Assembly (NCBI GenBank): GCA_030066015.1
Contig: JASJCL010000061.1
Span: forward strand, 1 to 49,212
Length of the DNA: 49,212 nt
Direction: 5' to 3'
Origin: Desulfosarcinaceae bacterium
GTDB lineage: Bacteria > Desulfobacterota > Desulfobacteria > Desulfobacterales > Desulfosarcinaceae
In this document: one piece after another, positions 1 through 8,849 of the stretch
Layout: every line of letters starts with the position of its first letter
Position numbering within the stretch: the first letter of the stretch is position 1
Position numbers and translations under genes: made by a program
Notes under the pieces: generated by a model
Database searches by the model: none
What the model was told of the DNA's origin: nothing
The model's input: only the letters and a program-made list of their open reading frames with translations

Positions 1-2367
1 CGTATAGGCATCGCTCGTCGGTGTGATCGTGTAGCTGCAGCTCCCCGCTGTCTGGGTCACCCGGTGCGCCTGTCCGGCCACCGTGATCGTCGCCGAACGC
101 TCGGCGCCGCTGTTCGCCGACACCTGATAGCTGACACTCCCGCCCCCACTGCCGCTGTCCCTGAGCAGCTGGATCCAGGCGACGTTGCTGCTTGCAGACC
201 AGGGACAGCCATCCGGCGCCGTCACCCGGAAACTGCCCTGGCCGCCGTTGGCGTCGAAGAGGGCTTGGGCGGTATCGATGGAAATGTCACTCTCGGCGCA
301 CACCCGATCGAAGGCAGCCGTCACCGTGGCATCGGCGGACATGGTGACGCTGCAGGTCCTGGCCGTGCCGGTGCAGGCCCCGCTCCAACCGCTAAACACC
401 GCGCCAGCGCCCGCAGTGGCGGTCAAGGTGACATCCTGACCGTCGGCGAAGCTGGCACTGCAGCTGCCCGTACTCCGGTTCTGATCGGTGTCACAGTCGA
501 TCCCGGTGGGCAAGCTCGTCACATTACCGCTGCCCTCTCCGCCGCCCTGGAGTGTCAGCCGGTGGCTGCCGCCGGATCCGCCTGATAGGGTGACATCGAG
601 ATCCACTGTGGCGAAGGCCACAACCTGCGTCCGGATGGTCGTAGGCGCGTATCCGGGGACGCCGGAGACCGAGACGGTGACCGGCGTGGCCACGCCTCCC
701 GGGACGCCGCTCAAGGTCAAGGTCAGCTGTCCCCTGGCATCGGTCTCATCGCCGCATCCCGCGGTGCAGGTCAGGTCGGGGTGACCCGTGGTGTCAATCG
801 TGACCGTGGCCCCCGGAATCAGACCGCTACCGTCGGCGGCGCTCATCACGGTCACCTGGATGCGGGCCGTGGAGAGGCCCGCATCCAGAGCGGTGCCCAG
901 TTCGGTGGCGGTGGCATCCACCGAGCTATTGACGATATCGGCCAATGCCTGCGCCCTGGCCGCCGGAATGGCCTGCCCCTCCAGAAAGGCGGGGTCGACC
1001 GGGTTTTGAGGATCCGCTGGTGCATTGTCGACCATGTCGGCCAATGCGGCGAGATAATCCACATCCAGGGCGTTTTTGTAAAAAATGTTGAACAGGGCGG
1101 TCGCCGAGAAGGCCACCAGGCCGACCTCTGGATTGGTGGCCGCTTCCGTTTTGGCCGTAAAGCCCTGCAGACTGCCTGCCGGATAATCGGGCCAGTCCAG
1201 CAGCACCTCGAGTCCCGCGATGTCATTCTGATAATTCTCTTTGACCGTTTTCAGATCCCGACTGAGCTGCGGTGCGATGACGGCGCTGAAGACCGTTGTG
1301 GCCGGTGAGACGTGTTCGTCGTCCCGCACCTCGCCATAGGCCCGACCCGGCACATAGGTACCCAGAACGAGCTGCTGGCTGTTTTCGGGCACGCAGCGCA
1401 CATAACCGGGTAGATTGGGCGGTATTCGCAGGAAGTATTCGCCGGCCGCGTTGGTGGTCGTGGCGAGGGCTTTGCCCAATCCGTCGGGAGGAAACACGGC
1501 CGCGAAGGCCCGTTGAATCTCCTCCGAGGTATCGCTCATCCCGTGGAAAACGTCTTCGGCCAGAGCGGCCAGATCGGGCCGGTTCAACTTACCGTCAACG
1601 AGGAGATCCGCCAGGGCGGTGGCATGAATCGGCTGGGCGGTTTCGAAATCGTCGCCGACCACGAAGGCACACGCGGCGTTGGCCAGTGGGGAGAAGTCGG
1701 CGCCATCGCCGGCGTCGCCGCCCACGCCGCCGTCACTGTCGCGACCGTCGGGATCCGGATCGCCCCCGTCACCGTGATCGTTGCCGAGACTGGTGTTGAC
1801 CTGCTCGGCCAGCATGGCGCGGTAGAGGCGCCCGGCCAAGGTGGTCACCAATTGGAGATTCGGGTCGCTCTGGGCTTGGAGAACCAGTTGGCCTTTGCGG
1901 GTTTCCGGATCCGATGGTTGCTCGAAGCGAATGATGTCGGCGGCCACCGTGGTGACCGGCGTGACGTTCTCGTTGGGCTTGACGTCACCGGCCTGGAAGC
2001 CGACCGTACTGGAAAAGGTGGTGAGATTGAGGTGGGTCATGGATCGGGGGCCGCAGTAGATATACCCCTGCACCCCCGGGGCCACGCTCAGCTGAAAGCG
2101 ACCGTCCAGCTGGGCGCCGCTGGTGAGTTCACAGATATCTTCGTCGTGCTCGACGCCCCCTCTGTCGACGAAGCGGCAGATGGCACTGGGAATGGTGCTG
2201 CTGGCCCCGCCGTCATCGACCACGCCGGTGATGGTGACCTTTTTCGGATCGGTTTCCCCGCCGCCGCCGCCACCGCCGCAAGTCGCCAGGAAGAACAGAA
2301 ACCCCGTGGCCGCCAAAATCGTCGCAATGCGTCGAATACCTTCTGTCTGCAACCGCCATGACTGCAT
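1..2367 (-). CDS. Multidomain surface lipoprotein, C-terminus beyond left edge
   Basis: An uninterrupted frame of 789 codons runs from an ATG at 2365-2367 to base 1, so the C-terminus lies outside the window. The start follows a purine-rich Shine-Dalgarno (GAGAGGGGGA). The N-terminus is a lipoprotein signal: a hydrophobic run ending LAT-C (Cys30), then a glycine run, so the mature protein is probably lipidated and exported. Next come a beta-rich domain, a Gly/Asp-rich linker near residues 190-222, and a long region shared with the neighbouring lipoprotein (motifs ADFSPLA, LNRPDLA, VSPATTVFS). Residues about 600-688 resemble a divergent InlB B-repeat (GWSGACTG, ATVTAAF). Residues about 688-775 resemble a BACON domain (CPWSASSN, ITVAGQ), and a second copy appears to begin at the window edge. 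It is a paralogue of the gene at 3131-6283. Function unknown; an adhesin or glycan-binding role is inference from the domains. Confidence 0.85.
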   Translation of the reverse strand, partial: MQSWRLQTEGIRRIATILAATGFLFFLATCGGGGGGGETDPKKVTITGVVDDGGASSTIPSAICRFVDRGGVEHDEDICELTSGAQLDGRFQLSVAPGVQGYIYCGPRSMTHLNLTTFSSTVGFQAGDVKPNENVTPVTTVAADIIRFEQPSDPETRKGQLVLQAQSDPNLQLVTTLAGRLYRAMLAEQVNTSLGNDHGDGGDPDPDGRDSDGGVGGDAGDGADFSPLANAACAFVVGDDFETAQPIHATALADLLVDGKLNRPDLAALAEDVFHGMSDTSEEIQRAFAAVFPPDGLGKALATTTNAAGEYFLRIPPNLPGYVRCVPENSQQLVLGTYVPGRAYGEVRDDEHVSPATTVFSAVIAPQLSRDLKTVKENYQNDIAGLEVLLDWPDYPAGSLQGFTAKTEAATNPEVGLVAFSATALFNIFYKNALDVDYLAALADMVDNAPADPQNPVDPAFLEGQAIPAARAQALADIVNSSVDATATELGTALDAGLSTARIQVTVMSAADGSGLIPGATVTIDTTGHPDLTCTAGCGDETDARGQLTLTLSGVPGGVATPVTVSVSGVPGYAPTTIRTQVVAFATVDLDVTLSGGSGGSHRLTLQGGGEGSGNVTSLPTGIDCDTDQNRSTGSCSASFADGQDVTLTATAGAGAVFSGWSGACTGTARTCSVTMSADATVTAAFDRVCAESDISIDTAQALFDANGGQGSFRVTAPDGCPWSASSNVAWIQLLRDSGSGGGSVSYQVSANSGAERSATITVAGQAHRVTQTAGSCSYTITPTSDAYT

Positions 2368-3130
2368 CTTTCCCCCTCTCAGCCCAGTATTGGAAATCAG
2401 GCCAGTTCAATGGTCGCCTTGTCCGCTCGCGGTGGTGTGATGACCGCTCACGGACGCAAGCAGGCGGGTAAACATCTCCACAATCGGCGCTAAGATAGCG
2501 GAAGCGGCGAAGTCAGACAGGACCCCAGTTTGAGAAAGACGCGGCCGTAGATCCTCGTGTCTTCGGCCGTTGGTGCACGAAACCCCCGATTGCTGAGGTA
2601 ATATGTGTACAACCTTTTTACGGACAGATGTTGTGGTGTCTACATCCTTCATAGAATAGGGCGTCGGCATCCGTAAAGGAAGAATTCACATTTGTGAATT
2701 ATCACGGCTGCAGTGAAGAAGGGGCGCATATCGGGGAGAAGAATTGGGTAAGACTTGGGACAACCACCGCAATCGGGCAAAGATCTGGGAGAAGAATTTC
2801 ATACTAGTAAAAAAGTTCACATTTAACGCAATGCTGTCACAAAAAGTAAATATATGAAAACGTATTCCACATTCCTTGGGCAACACATCGCTAGAAATCC
2901 GCCAACAGCATATAACTCATACCAATTCCGCTTGTGCAGGACGCTAGCACATCTTCTTCCACGCCCCTTCCCGAAGGTGCGTTTCCGGATGTGTCGCTGG
3001 GGTGGATCGATCCCATCCGTCCTGGCGGTTCTCCTGGTGGTGGACGCTGGTTACCCGGTCCCAAACCGGTAAGCGGTTTGAACCGGGCAACCGAACCCAA
3101 GCGGGCAACCGACCTAATCGGTAAACCAAC
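2368..3130. other. Intergenic region between the two lipoprotein genes
   Basis: This is 763 bases without a convincing gene. The part from about 2680 to 2890 is clearly AT-richer than its surroundings; short frames there lack a ribosome binding site or recognisable protein features. The right end (3054-3138) holds a hairpin and short direct repeats just downstream of the larger lipoprotein gene. The promoter of the left lipoprotein gene probably lies here on the minus strand, but no clear -35/-10 pair was identified. Confidence 0.6.
3054..3087. terminator. Hairpin downstream of lipoprotein gene
   Basis: CAAACCG (3062-3068) pairs perfectly with CGGTTTG (3074-3080) around a 5-nt loop. It is extended by CCCGGT (3054-3059) against ACCGGG (3082-3087). 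The hairpin lies 44 bases past the stop of the minus-strand lipoprotein gene. There is no T-tract, so it may be a Rho-dependent end or a 3' stabilising hairpin rather than a classic intrinsic terminator. Confidence 0.45.
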
Positions 3131-3138
3131 CTAATCGG
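3112..3138. repeat. Short direct repeat ACCTAATCGG
   Basis: ACCTAATCGG occurs at 3112-3121 and 3129-3138. It sits beside the related phrase CGGGCAACCGA at 3084-3094 and CGGGCAACCGA at 3102-3112. The second copy overlaps the stop codon of the lipoprotein gene. Significance unknown. Confidence 0.6.
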
Positions 3139-6100
3139 GCACGAGATTGGAGGTGAAGGTTTGCTCGATCGTACCGCTGCCAGTGCTGAAGCGAACCAGG
3201 TTCACCGCCTGCATCGCCGTCGGGCCTTGCAGGGTCAGGGTCACGGTTTGACTGCTGCCGGGGCCCAGATCGTAGCTGAAGCTGATGGGGCCGCCACCGG
3301 GATCCCCTACCGACTGGGCCGGCAGATCGCAAAAAGGTCCACCGTCGCACCAGACCGTGGGGCTCACCCGTAGTCCTGCATTTGCGTTGTCCACGATGGT
3401 CACCCGGGCAATTTCGTTCTCCTGCGGATTGGTGGCCGTCCAGCTGCCGATGAAATCGGACCAGGTCTGGTTGATGGTGTGGCCGTGTCCATTCACCCCG
3501 ATGAAACCCGATCGTGCGGTAGTGCCCGGGTTGGCGGCCACCCGGTATTGGACCCGCCCGTCACCGACACCGCTGCTGTTGGTCAAGGTGACCCAGTTGT
3601 CGTTCGTGCTGGCGTTCCAGACGCAGTCGTTGGGGGCGTTGACATCGAAAGCGCCCGTCCCCCCGCCTTCCGGCAGATCGGTGCTGGCGGGGCTGACCGA
3701 AATCTCGCCCTCACCGCAGCTGCGCATGATGGTGGCCGTCACCGTCCGGTTGCGGGTCAAGGTGAAAGTGCAGTCACCCGTTCCACTGCAGGGGTTGCTC
3801 CAGGCGGTCAATTGGTCACTGCCCGATGGATCGACTGCCAGACGCACTGCGGTGCCATCGGGAAAGCTGCTCCGGCAGTTGCCGCTGGTGGTGCCGGCGT
3901 CGATGCTGCAATTGATGCCGAGGGCATTGTCGAGGACGGTGCCGCTGCCACTGCCGCTGCCCTGAATGGTCAGCTGGAAGAGCGGCTCATAGGTCACTGG
4001 GAGCGTGGCCGTGGCGGTGTTACCGGCCGCGTCACGGGCGGTCACCGTAATGGTGTTGACCCCCTCCTGAAGCGGGATGCCGCTGGCGCTCCAGTTGGTG
4101 GTGCCGGTGCAAACACCGCTGCCGCCGCGATCGTTGGACCAGGTGACCTGGGTAACCGTCGCGTCGTCTGAGGCAACGCCGGCGATGTCCAGGGCGCTGT
4201 CGTTGGTGGTGGTGCCGGGGGCCGGCGAGCTGATGCTGACCGTTGGCGGCGTGGTATCGGGCAGGGTGTAGGTGACGACCACAACGGCATCGCTCTCGTT
4301 GCCGGCCGCGTCGCGGGCCGTCACCGTGATGCGATTGCTTCCCACGAGGAGGGGAATGTCGCTGGCGCTCCAGTTGGCCGTACCATCACAGGTCCCGCTG
4401 CCGCCGCGATCGTTGGTCCAGGTAACCTGCACCACCGCCGTATCGTCCACCGCCGTCCCCTGAATGGCCAGGCTACTGACGTTGGTGGCAAAGGTGGCGC
4501 CGGGGGGGGTGGTGATCGCCACCGCGGGGGGCTGGGCGTCCCTGGCAGGATCGGCCAGGCGAACCTCCAGGTCCACGGTGGCGAACGCCACGAGCTGGGT
4601 TGAAACGAGGGTGCGGTCGAATCCGGGCACGCCGGATATGGCCACCTCCACGTCGGTGGCGGCAAGGCCCAGGCCGTCGATGGCGAGGGTCAATTGTCCG
4701 TTGGCATCGGTCTGGCCGTCGCAGTTGCGGCAGAAGAGATCGGTGTTGGTGACCGCCAGCTCCGCATCTGGGATGAGGCTACCGTCCACGTCGTTCATCA
4801 CCGTCACGTTGATGCGACCCGAGGACCAGGCCGTGGCCAGGTCGGTGCCCAGCGTCGCAGCGGCGGCGTTGATGGCGGCGTTGACCAGATCAGCCAGGTT
4901 CTGCGATTGGTCGGTGGGGACGCCTTGGCTCTCCAAAAAGCCGGCGGTCACGCCCGCGTTCTGGCGCAGATGGGCGATGGCCGCCGGAAAATCGGCATCC
5001 CAGCCATTCTTGTTGAAGGCGTTGAACAGAGCGGTCACGGCAAAGGCCACCAGACCCACCTCGTTATCAGCCGGCAGGGTCTCGGTGCCCAAGGAGATAC
5101 CGATCAGCGGGCCGTCCGGTAAATTGGGACCGTTGAGACGAACGACCAGCCCGGCCTTGTCATCGCGGAAATTCTCCTGAACGATGGCCAGGTCGTCCTG
5201 AAGATACGGCGCGATCTCGGTGCTGAAGACCGTCGTCGCAGGGGTGACCGTCTGACCCGTGATCGTTTCGTCAACACGCCGGCCCCGGAAGTAGCTTCCC
5301 AGGATCAGCTCGCGGCGGTCCAGGGGCGTGCAGCGGATAAATCCCGCCATGTCGGGGGGAACGGGCAGCTCAAAGCGGCCCTGGGCGTCGGTAATGGTGG
5401 CGATGGGCTGCCCCAATCCTTGGGAGAAGACCTGGCTGAATGCATCGCGCACCGCGGCGGGGTCGGACCCCGCGTTCACTTGGTCGGCCACGACGGCCAG
5501 GTCGGGGCGGTTCAATAGGCCGTCTGCGATAAAGTCGGCCAGGGCCGCCGAGGTGACCCGCTCTCCGGCGGTGAGGCGATCGCCCACCACGAATTCGCAG
5601 GTGGCCTGCGCCAGGGGGGAGAAGTCGGCCCCATCGCCGGCATCGCCGCTGACCCCGCCCACGTCGCTGTCGCTGCCACCGCCATCACCGCCATTGCGAC
5701 CGCGGTCTCCATTGAAGGAGGCGTTGATCTGCTGGGTGTACATGGCCGCATAGAGACGCTCGGCCATCGCCACGACAATGGCCAGATTGGCATCCTGACC
5801 GGCGACGATATCGTTTAGCAGTTCGGCCTTACGCATCTCGGGATCTCCGGGATTCTCCTGCCGAAGGAGATCTGCCACCACAGTGGTCGCCGGGGTCACG
5901 TTCTCGCTGCGGATGGAACCGCCGGCGCCAACGCCTGCGGTGCTGGAGAAGGTTGTCAGGGCGAGGCTCGGCGTCCGGCGCGGATGGCAGACGATATGGC
6001 CCTGCACGTCCGGCGTGACCACTAGCCGAAAGGCGCCGGTGGCGTCGGTCACGTCGGAGTGCACCTCCGCTCCGGCAGCGTTGAGGAAGCGGCAGACGGC

Positions 6101-6283
6101 ATCGGGAATCGGGGAGTTGTCGGTGCCGTCATCCATGATGCCGGTGATGGTCACATTCTCTTCGGGCGGCGGTCCGCTACCGCCACCACCGCCGCCGCAG
6201 GCGGTGAGGAGCAGCAGACTGGCAAGGACCAATAAGTGGGTCAACCATGAACGGGTCTGGATGGGAGATCGGTAACTCAACAT
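3131..6283 (-). CDS. Multidomain lipoprotein with tandem Ig-like, InlB-like and BACON-like domains
   Basis: About 1050 residues. Four ATG codons lie in frame at 6298, 6289, 6286 and 6283. The first overlaps GGAGGG (6291-6296), which is well placed as Shine-Dalgarno for the last two, so 6283 is chosen. The signal ends LLTAC, with Cys at about residue 29, followed by glycines: a lipobox. Order: an N-terminal beta domain (VTITGIMDDG), a Gly/Asp-rich linker ending DAGDGADFSPLA, a long region shared with the paralogue at 1-2367, and two adjacent Ig-like domains (TWSNDRGGSG and ITVTARDAAGN motifs). Then follow an InlB-like repeat, a BACON-like domain (CVWNASTNDNW) and a C-terminal beta domain of about 110 residues containing an FCDLP motif. 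The two lipoprotein genes are co-oriented but 760 bases apart. The kinase and OmpA genes on the other side are divergent. A surface or glycan-contact role is inference. Confidence 0.88.
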   Translation of the reverse strand: MLSYRSPIQTRSWLTHLLVLASLLLLTACGGGGGGSGPPPEENVTITGIMDDGTDNSPIPDAVCRFLNAAGAEVHSDVTDATGAFRLVVTPDVQGHIVCHPRRTPSLALTTFSSTAGVGAGGSIRSENVTPATTVVADLLRQENPGDPEMRKAELLNDIVAGQDANLAIVVAMAERLYAAMYTQQINASFNGDRGRNGGDGGGSDSDVGGVSGDAGDGADFSPLAQATCEFVVGDRLTAGERVTSAALADFIADGLLNRPDLAVVADQVNAGSDPAAVRDAFSQVFSQGLGQPIATITDAQGRFELPVPPDMAGFIRCTPLDRRELILGSYFRGRRVDETITGQTVTPATTVFSTEIAPYLQDDLAIVQENFRDDKAGLVVRLNGPNLPDGPLIGISLGTETLPADNEVGLVAFAVTALFNAFNKNGWDADFPAAIAHLRQNAGVTAGFLESQGVPTDQSQNLADLVNAAINAAAATLGTDLATAWSSGRINVTVMNDVDGSLIPDAELAVTNTDLFCRNCDGQTDANGQLTLAIDGLGLAATDVEVAISGVPGFDRTLVSTQLVAFATVDLEVRLADPARDAQPPAVAITTPPGATFATNVSSLAIQGTAVDDTAVVQVTWTNDRGGSGTCDGTANWSASDIPLLVGSNRITVTARDAAGNESDAVVVVTYTLPDTTPPTVSISSPAPGTTTNDSALDIAGVASDDATVTQVTWSNDRGGSGVCTGTTNWSASGIPLQEGVNTITVTARDAAGNTATATLPVTYEPLFQLTIQGSGSGSGTVLDNALGINCSIDAGTTSGNCRSSFPDGTAVRLAVDPSGSDQLTAWSNPCSGTGDCTFTLTRNRTVTATIMRSCGEGEISVSPASTDLPEGGGTGAFDVNAPNDCVWNASTNDNWVTLTNSSGVGDGRVQYRVAANPGTTARSGFIGVNGHGHTINQTWSDFIGSWTATNPQENEIARVTIVDNANAGLRVSPTVWCDGGPFCDLPAQSVGDPGGGPISFSYDLGPGSSQTVTLTLQGPTAMQAVNLVRFSTGSGTIEQTFTSNLVPD
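3994..4545 (-). repeat. Tandem Ig-like domain repeat inside lipoprotein gene
   Basis: Two consecutive copies of about 270 bases encode near-identical Ig-like domains. Both contain WTNDRGGSG or WSNDRGGSG, then NWSAS, then ITVTARDAAGN. The DNA is also alike, for example CCGCTGCCGCCGCGATCGTT in both at about 4115 and 4397. This points to recent internal duplication. Boundaries are approximate. Confidence 0.75.
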
Positions 6284-6908
6284 CATCATGCCCTCCATCT
6301 TCAGCGAAACAGAAAAGCGATGCTGCGCTCTTGCAGTACCAGGCTCAAATCAATCGGCGGTGAGGGTCGGCTCGCCTGCCAGCGCGGCTTGGGGTGCTGG
6401 AGAGCACATGCGCGCGACGGACATGGACAGGATACTCGGCGGCAGCGCCATCACCGCATACGGGGGGTCGGTGGCGGGGAGAATGGATCTTGAAGAACCG
6501 ACTGGGTAACGATGAAGCCGCCGTTGATTATATCTGCGGCAAGCCCTTTACAAGCTATAAAACAGTGTCTCGGGTAAAGCAAGGCATCACCGATGGTGAA
6601 TATTTGCCGGGCGTGGCGACGGTGGCGACAGATACCTGCCAGCAGGGGCCGGTTGGGAAAATGACCCTCCCAGATGGGTAACACATCATCGTCGGCGGCG
6701 CCCGATGGAGATAAGTAGGAAGGCGAGGGGAAGAAGAGGTGCGGCACGGACGGGGAGCAAATTGACAACCATCTCAACCCTGCGTTATCCAAGAAGTTAT
6801 ACCCAGGTAGCACGTTTCACGGGTCGACATTAGGAACCGGAAATTGGACTGAAGATGAACGGACCGGCATCGGAGATCATGGACCGACCACGCAAGGGGC
6901 ACCCCTGA
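6284..6908. other. Divergent intergenic region, lipoprotein and kinase promoters
   Basis: This is 625 bases between the divergent lipoprotein (minus) and kinase (plus) genes. A TTGACA is present at 6762-6767, but the sequence 17 bases downstream (TTATCC) is a poor -10, so no promoter is called. Short frames here lack ribosome binding sites and look spurious. The size of the gap leaves room for regulation of both directions. Confidence 0.5.
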
Positions 6909-8795
6909 ATGAACGCCATCCACAGTCAGCAGGCGCTGGATCCCGACACCATGGTACAGGAGTATCGCGTCGACCGGGTGCTGGGCATGGGCAGCCTGGG
7001 CATCGTCTACGCGGCGGAGAACACCTACTTCAACGAAATGGTGGCGCTGAAGGAATTTCTGCCCTCCAATCTGGCCTGCCGCCGGGGGACGACGGTGACG
7101 CCGCTCTCATCCGAGGTACAACCGTCCTACGATTGGGCCCTTAAAAAATTTCTGGATGAGGCCCGTACCCTCAGGGAACTTTGCCACCCCGAGGCCCACC
7201 GCAACATTGTCCGGGTGCGCCAGTTCATCGAGCAAAACGACACGGCCTATATGGTGATGGACTATGAAAAGGGCCACCCCTTCGCGACCCTGCTGGAAGA
7301 GCGCAGGGTGTTGCCCGAGGCGGAGCTCAACGAGATTCTCCAGCCCCTGCTGGACGGGCTCGAACGCATCCACGCCGCCAACATCTGGCATCGCGACATC
7401 AAACCCAGCAATATCCTCATCCGCCCGGACAACTCGCCAGTCCTGATCGACTTTGGTGCGGCGCGGCACGAAGTGGTGGGCCGGGATCCCTCGGTCATGT
7501 CCCAGTATACGCCGGGCTACGCCGCCATCGAACAATTCCATGACGCTGCCGAGCAGGGGCCGTGGACCGATATCTTCGCCATGGGCGGCACCCTCTATCG
7601 GGCCGTCACCGGCCGCAAACCCGCCAAAGCGATCGAACGCTTCGTGGACGAAAACGTCTATGTGCCGGCGATGAAGGCCGCCCGGGGAACTTACACGCCC
7701 GCCTTTCTGGCCGCCATCGACGCCGCCCTGACGTTGAAGCCGGAGGGGCGGCCCCAATCCATCGCCGAGTGGCGTCGTTGGTTCGACGGCGCGGTGACGG
7801 TCGATCCGGACGGCGATGCTGCGGCCACCGTGGCCAGGCCCAGGAGCGGTGCGCCCCTGGACGCCACCATGGTACTTGGCGCGGGTCGGAAGCCGGTTCC
7901 CGCACCGTCGGACGCAGCGCCCCCCCTGCCGGCACCCCGGCGGCCCATCGGTCGCGGCCTGCTTACCGGGGTGGTAGTGGTCTGCCTGGCCGCGCTCGTG
8001 GCCGGCATCGGAACCCTTCTTTACCAGCGCCAGGCGGCCCAGGTCGGGCCAACTTCCACCGCACAGCCCCCAGCACCGCCAATTCAGACGCCGGATCTGG
8101 CGGAAAGCCGCGACCAGGTTGACGCGCTGCTCTCCGGCCTGGAATGCGCCAGCACGCAGGCTCGCCTGACGGATGACGGCACGCTCTCCCTGAGCGGCTT
8201 CGTCGCCTCCCCGGCGGACCTGTCCAGGATCCAGGGCGCGCTCAAACAGATCGACGGCATCGCCAAGATCGAGGACGACCTGGCGATTCAGCCGTGGCCC
8301 TTTTGTGAGATCCTCCGGGTGCTGCTGCCGCTCAAATCGCCGTCAGCGGCGGCCAGTGCCCAACCGCAGCTCCAATTGAACAAGCCGGATCGGCGCTACC
8401 GCACGGGCGACAAGCTGGTGGTCACCGCAACCGCGGGCCGTGACGTCAGCGCCTATCTCTATGTGGACTACATCGACAGTGACGGCAGTGTGGTGCACCT
8501 GCTGCCGTCTCCCAGACAACCCCAGAACCGATTGGAGCCGGGCCAGAAGATCGTGCTGGGCGCCCTGGATGCCAAGACATCCGGGGACTTCGTCTATGCG
8601 ATCGAGCCGCCCCTGGGGCCCGGCATGGTGATCGCCTACGCCAGTCGTCACCAGTTATTGGAAGCTCCTAGGCAACATGTGGAAACCACCGGGGAGTACG
8701 TTCCCGCCCTGCAGGCCGCCCTGCAGGACGTGTTCGCCGGGGAGCCGGAAGCGGGCCTTGTATCGACCCATACCCTGCTGGAGATCTATGAATAA
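6909..8795 (+). CDS. Membrane Ser/Thr protein kinase with DUF4384-like C-terminus
   Basis: 628 residues. It is a Hanks-type kinase: glycine loop GMGSLG (26-31), VALK with Lys48, Glu84 in the C-helix, HRDIKPSN with Asp163 and Asn168, and DFG at 181-183. All catalytic residues are present, so it should phosphorylate Ser/Thr on partner proteins. A Pro/Ala-rich linker leads to one membrane helix near residues 350-373, putting the kinase in the cytoplasm and the tail in the periplasm. The tail has a short BON-like alpha/beta segment (about 400-460) and then a DUF4384-like domain (YRTGDKLVVT, YLYVDYIDSDGSVVHLLPS), often found in envelope signalling proteins. The OmpA-type gene follows 54 bases later, so the two are probably cotranscribed. 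Substrate unknown. The start follows AAGGGG; a later ATG at codon 15 is possible. Confidence 0.9.
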   Translation: MNAIHSQQALDPDTMVQEYRVDRVLGMGSLGIVYAAENTYFNEMVALKEFLPSNLACRRGTTVTPLSSEVQPSYDWALKKFLDEARTLRELCHPEAHRNIVRVRQFIEQNDTAYMVMDYEKGHPFATLLEERRVLPEAELNEILQPLLDGLERIHAANIWHRDIKPSNILIRPDNSPVLIDFGAARHEVVGRDPSVMSQYTPGYAAIEQFHDAAEQGPWTDIFAMGGTLYRAVTGRKPAKAIERFVDENVYVPAMKAARGTYTPAFLAAIDAALTLKPEGRPQSIAEWRRWFDGAVTVDPDGDAAATVARPRSGAPLDATMVLGAGRKPVPAPSDAAPPLPAPRRPIGRGLLTGVVVVCLAALVAGIGTLLYQRQAAQVGPTSTAQPPAPPIQTPDLAESRDQVDALLSGLECASTQARLTDDGTLSLSGFVASPADLSRIQGALKQIDGIAKIEDDLAIQPWPFCEILRVLLPLKSPSAAASAQPQLQLNKPDRRYRTGDKLVVTATAGRDVSAYLYVDYIDSDGSVVHLLPSPRQPQNRLEPGQKIVLGALDAKTSGDFVYAIEPPLGPGMVIAYASRHQLLEAPRQHVETTGEYVPALQAALQDVFAGEPEAGLVSTHTLLEIYE

Positions 8796-8849
8796 TTCCA
8801 TGGGAGCGGCGCCGCTGAATTGAACGACCTAGCCAAAGGAAGACGCATC

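Noticed and set aside
2686-2886. 66-codon minus-strand frame in the AT-rich intergenic patch
   Set aside because: No ribosome binding site, signal or family features. AT-rich intergenic DNA gives such frames by chance.
6762-6790. TTGACA with TTATCC as kinase promoter
   Set aside because: The -35 is perfect, but the -10 matches consensus at only one position and no better -10 lies at allowed spacing.
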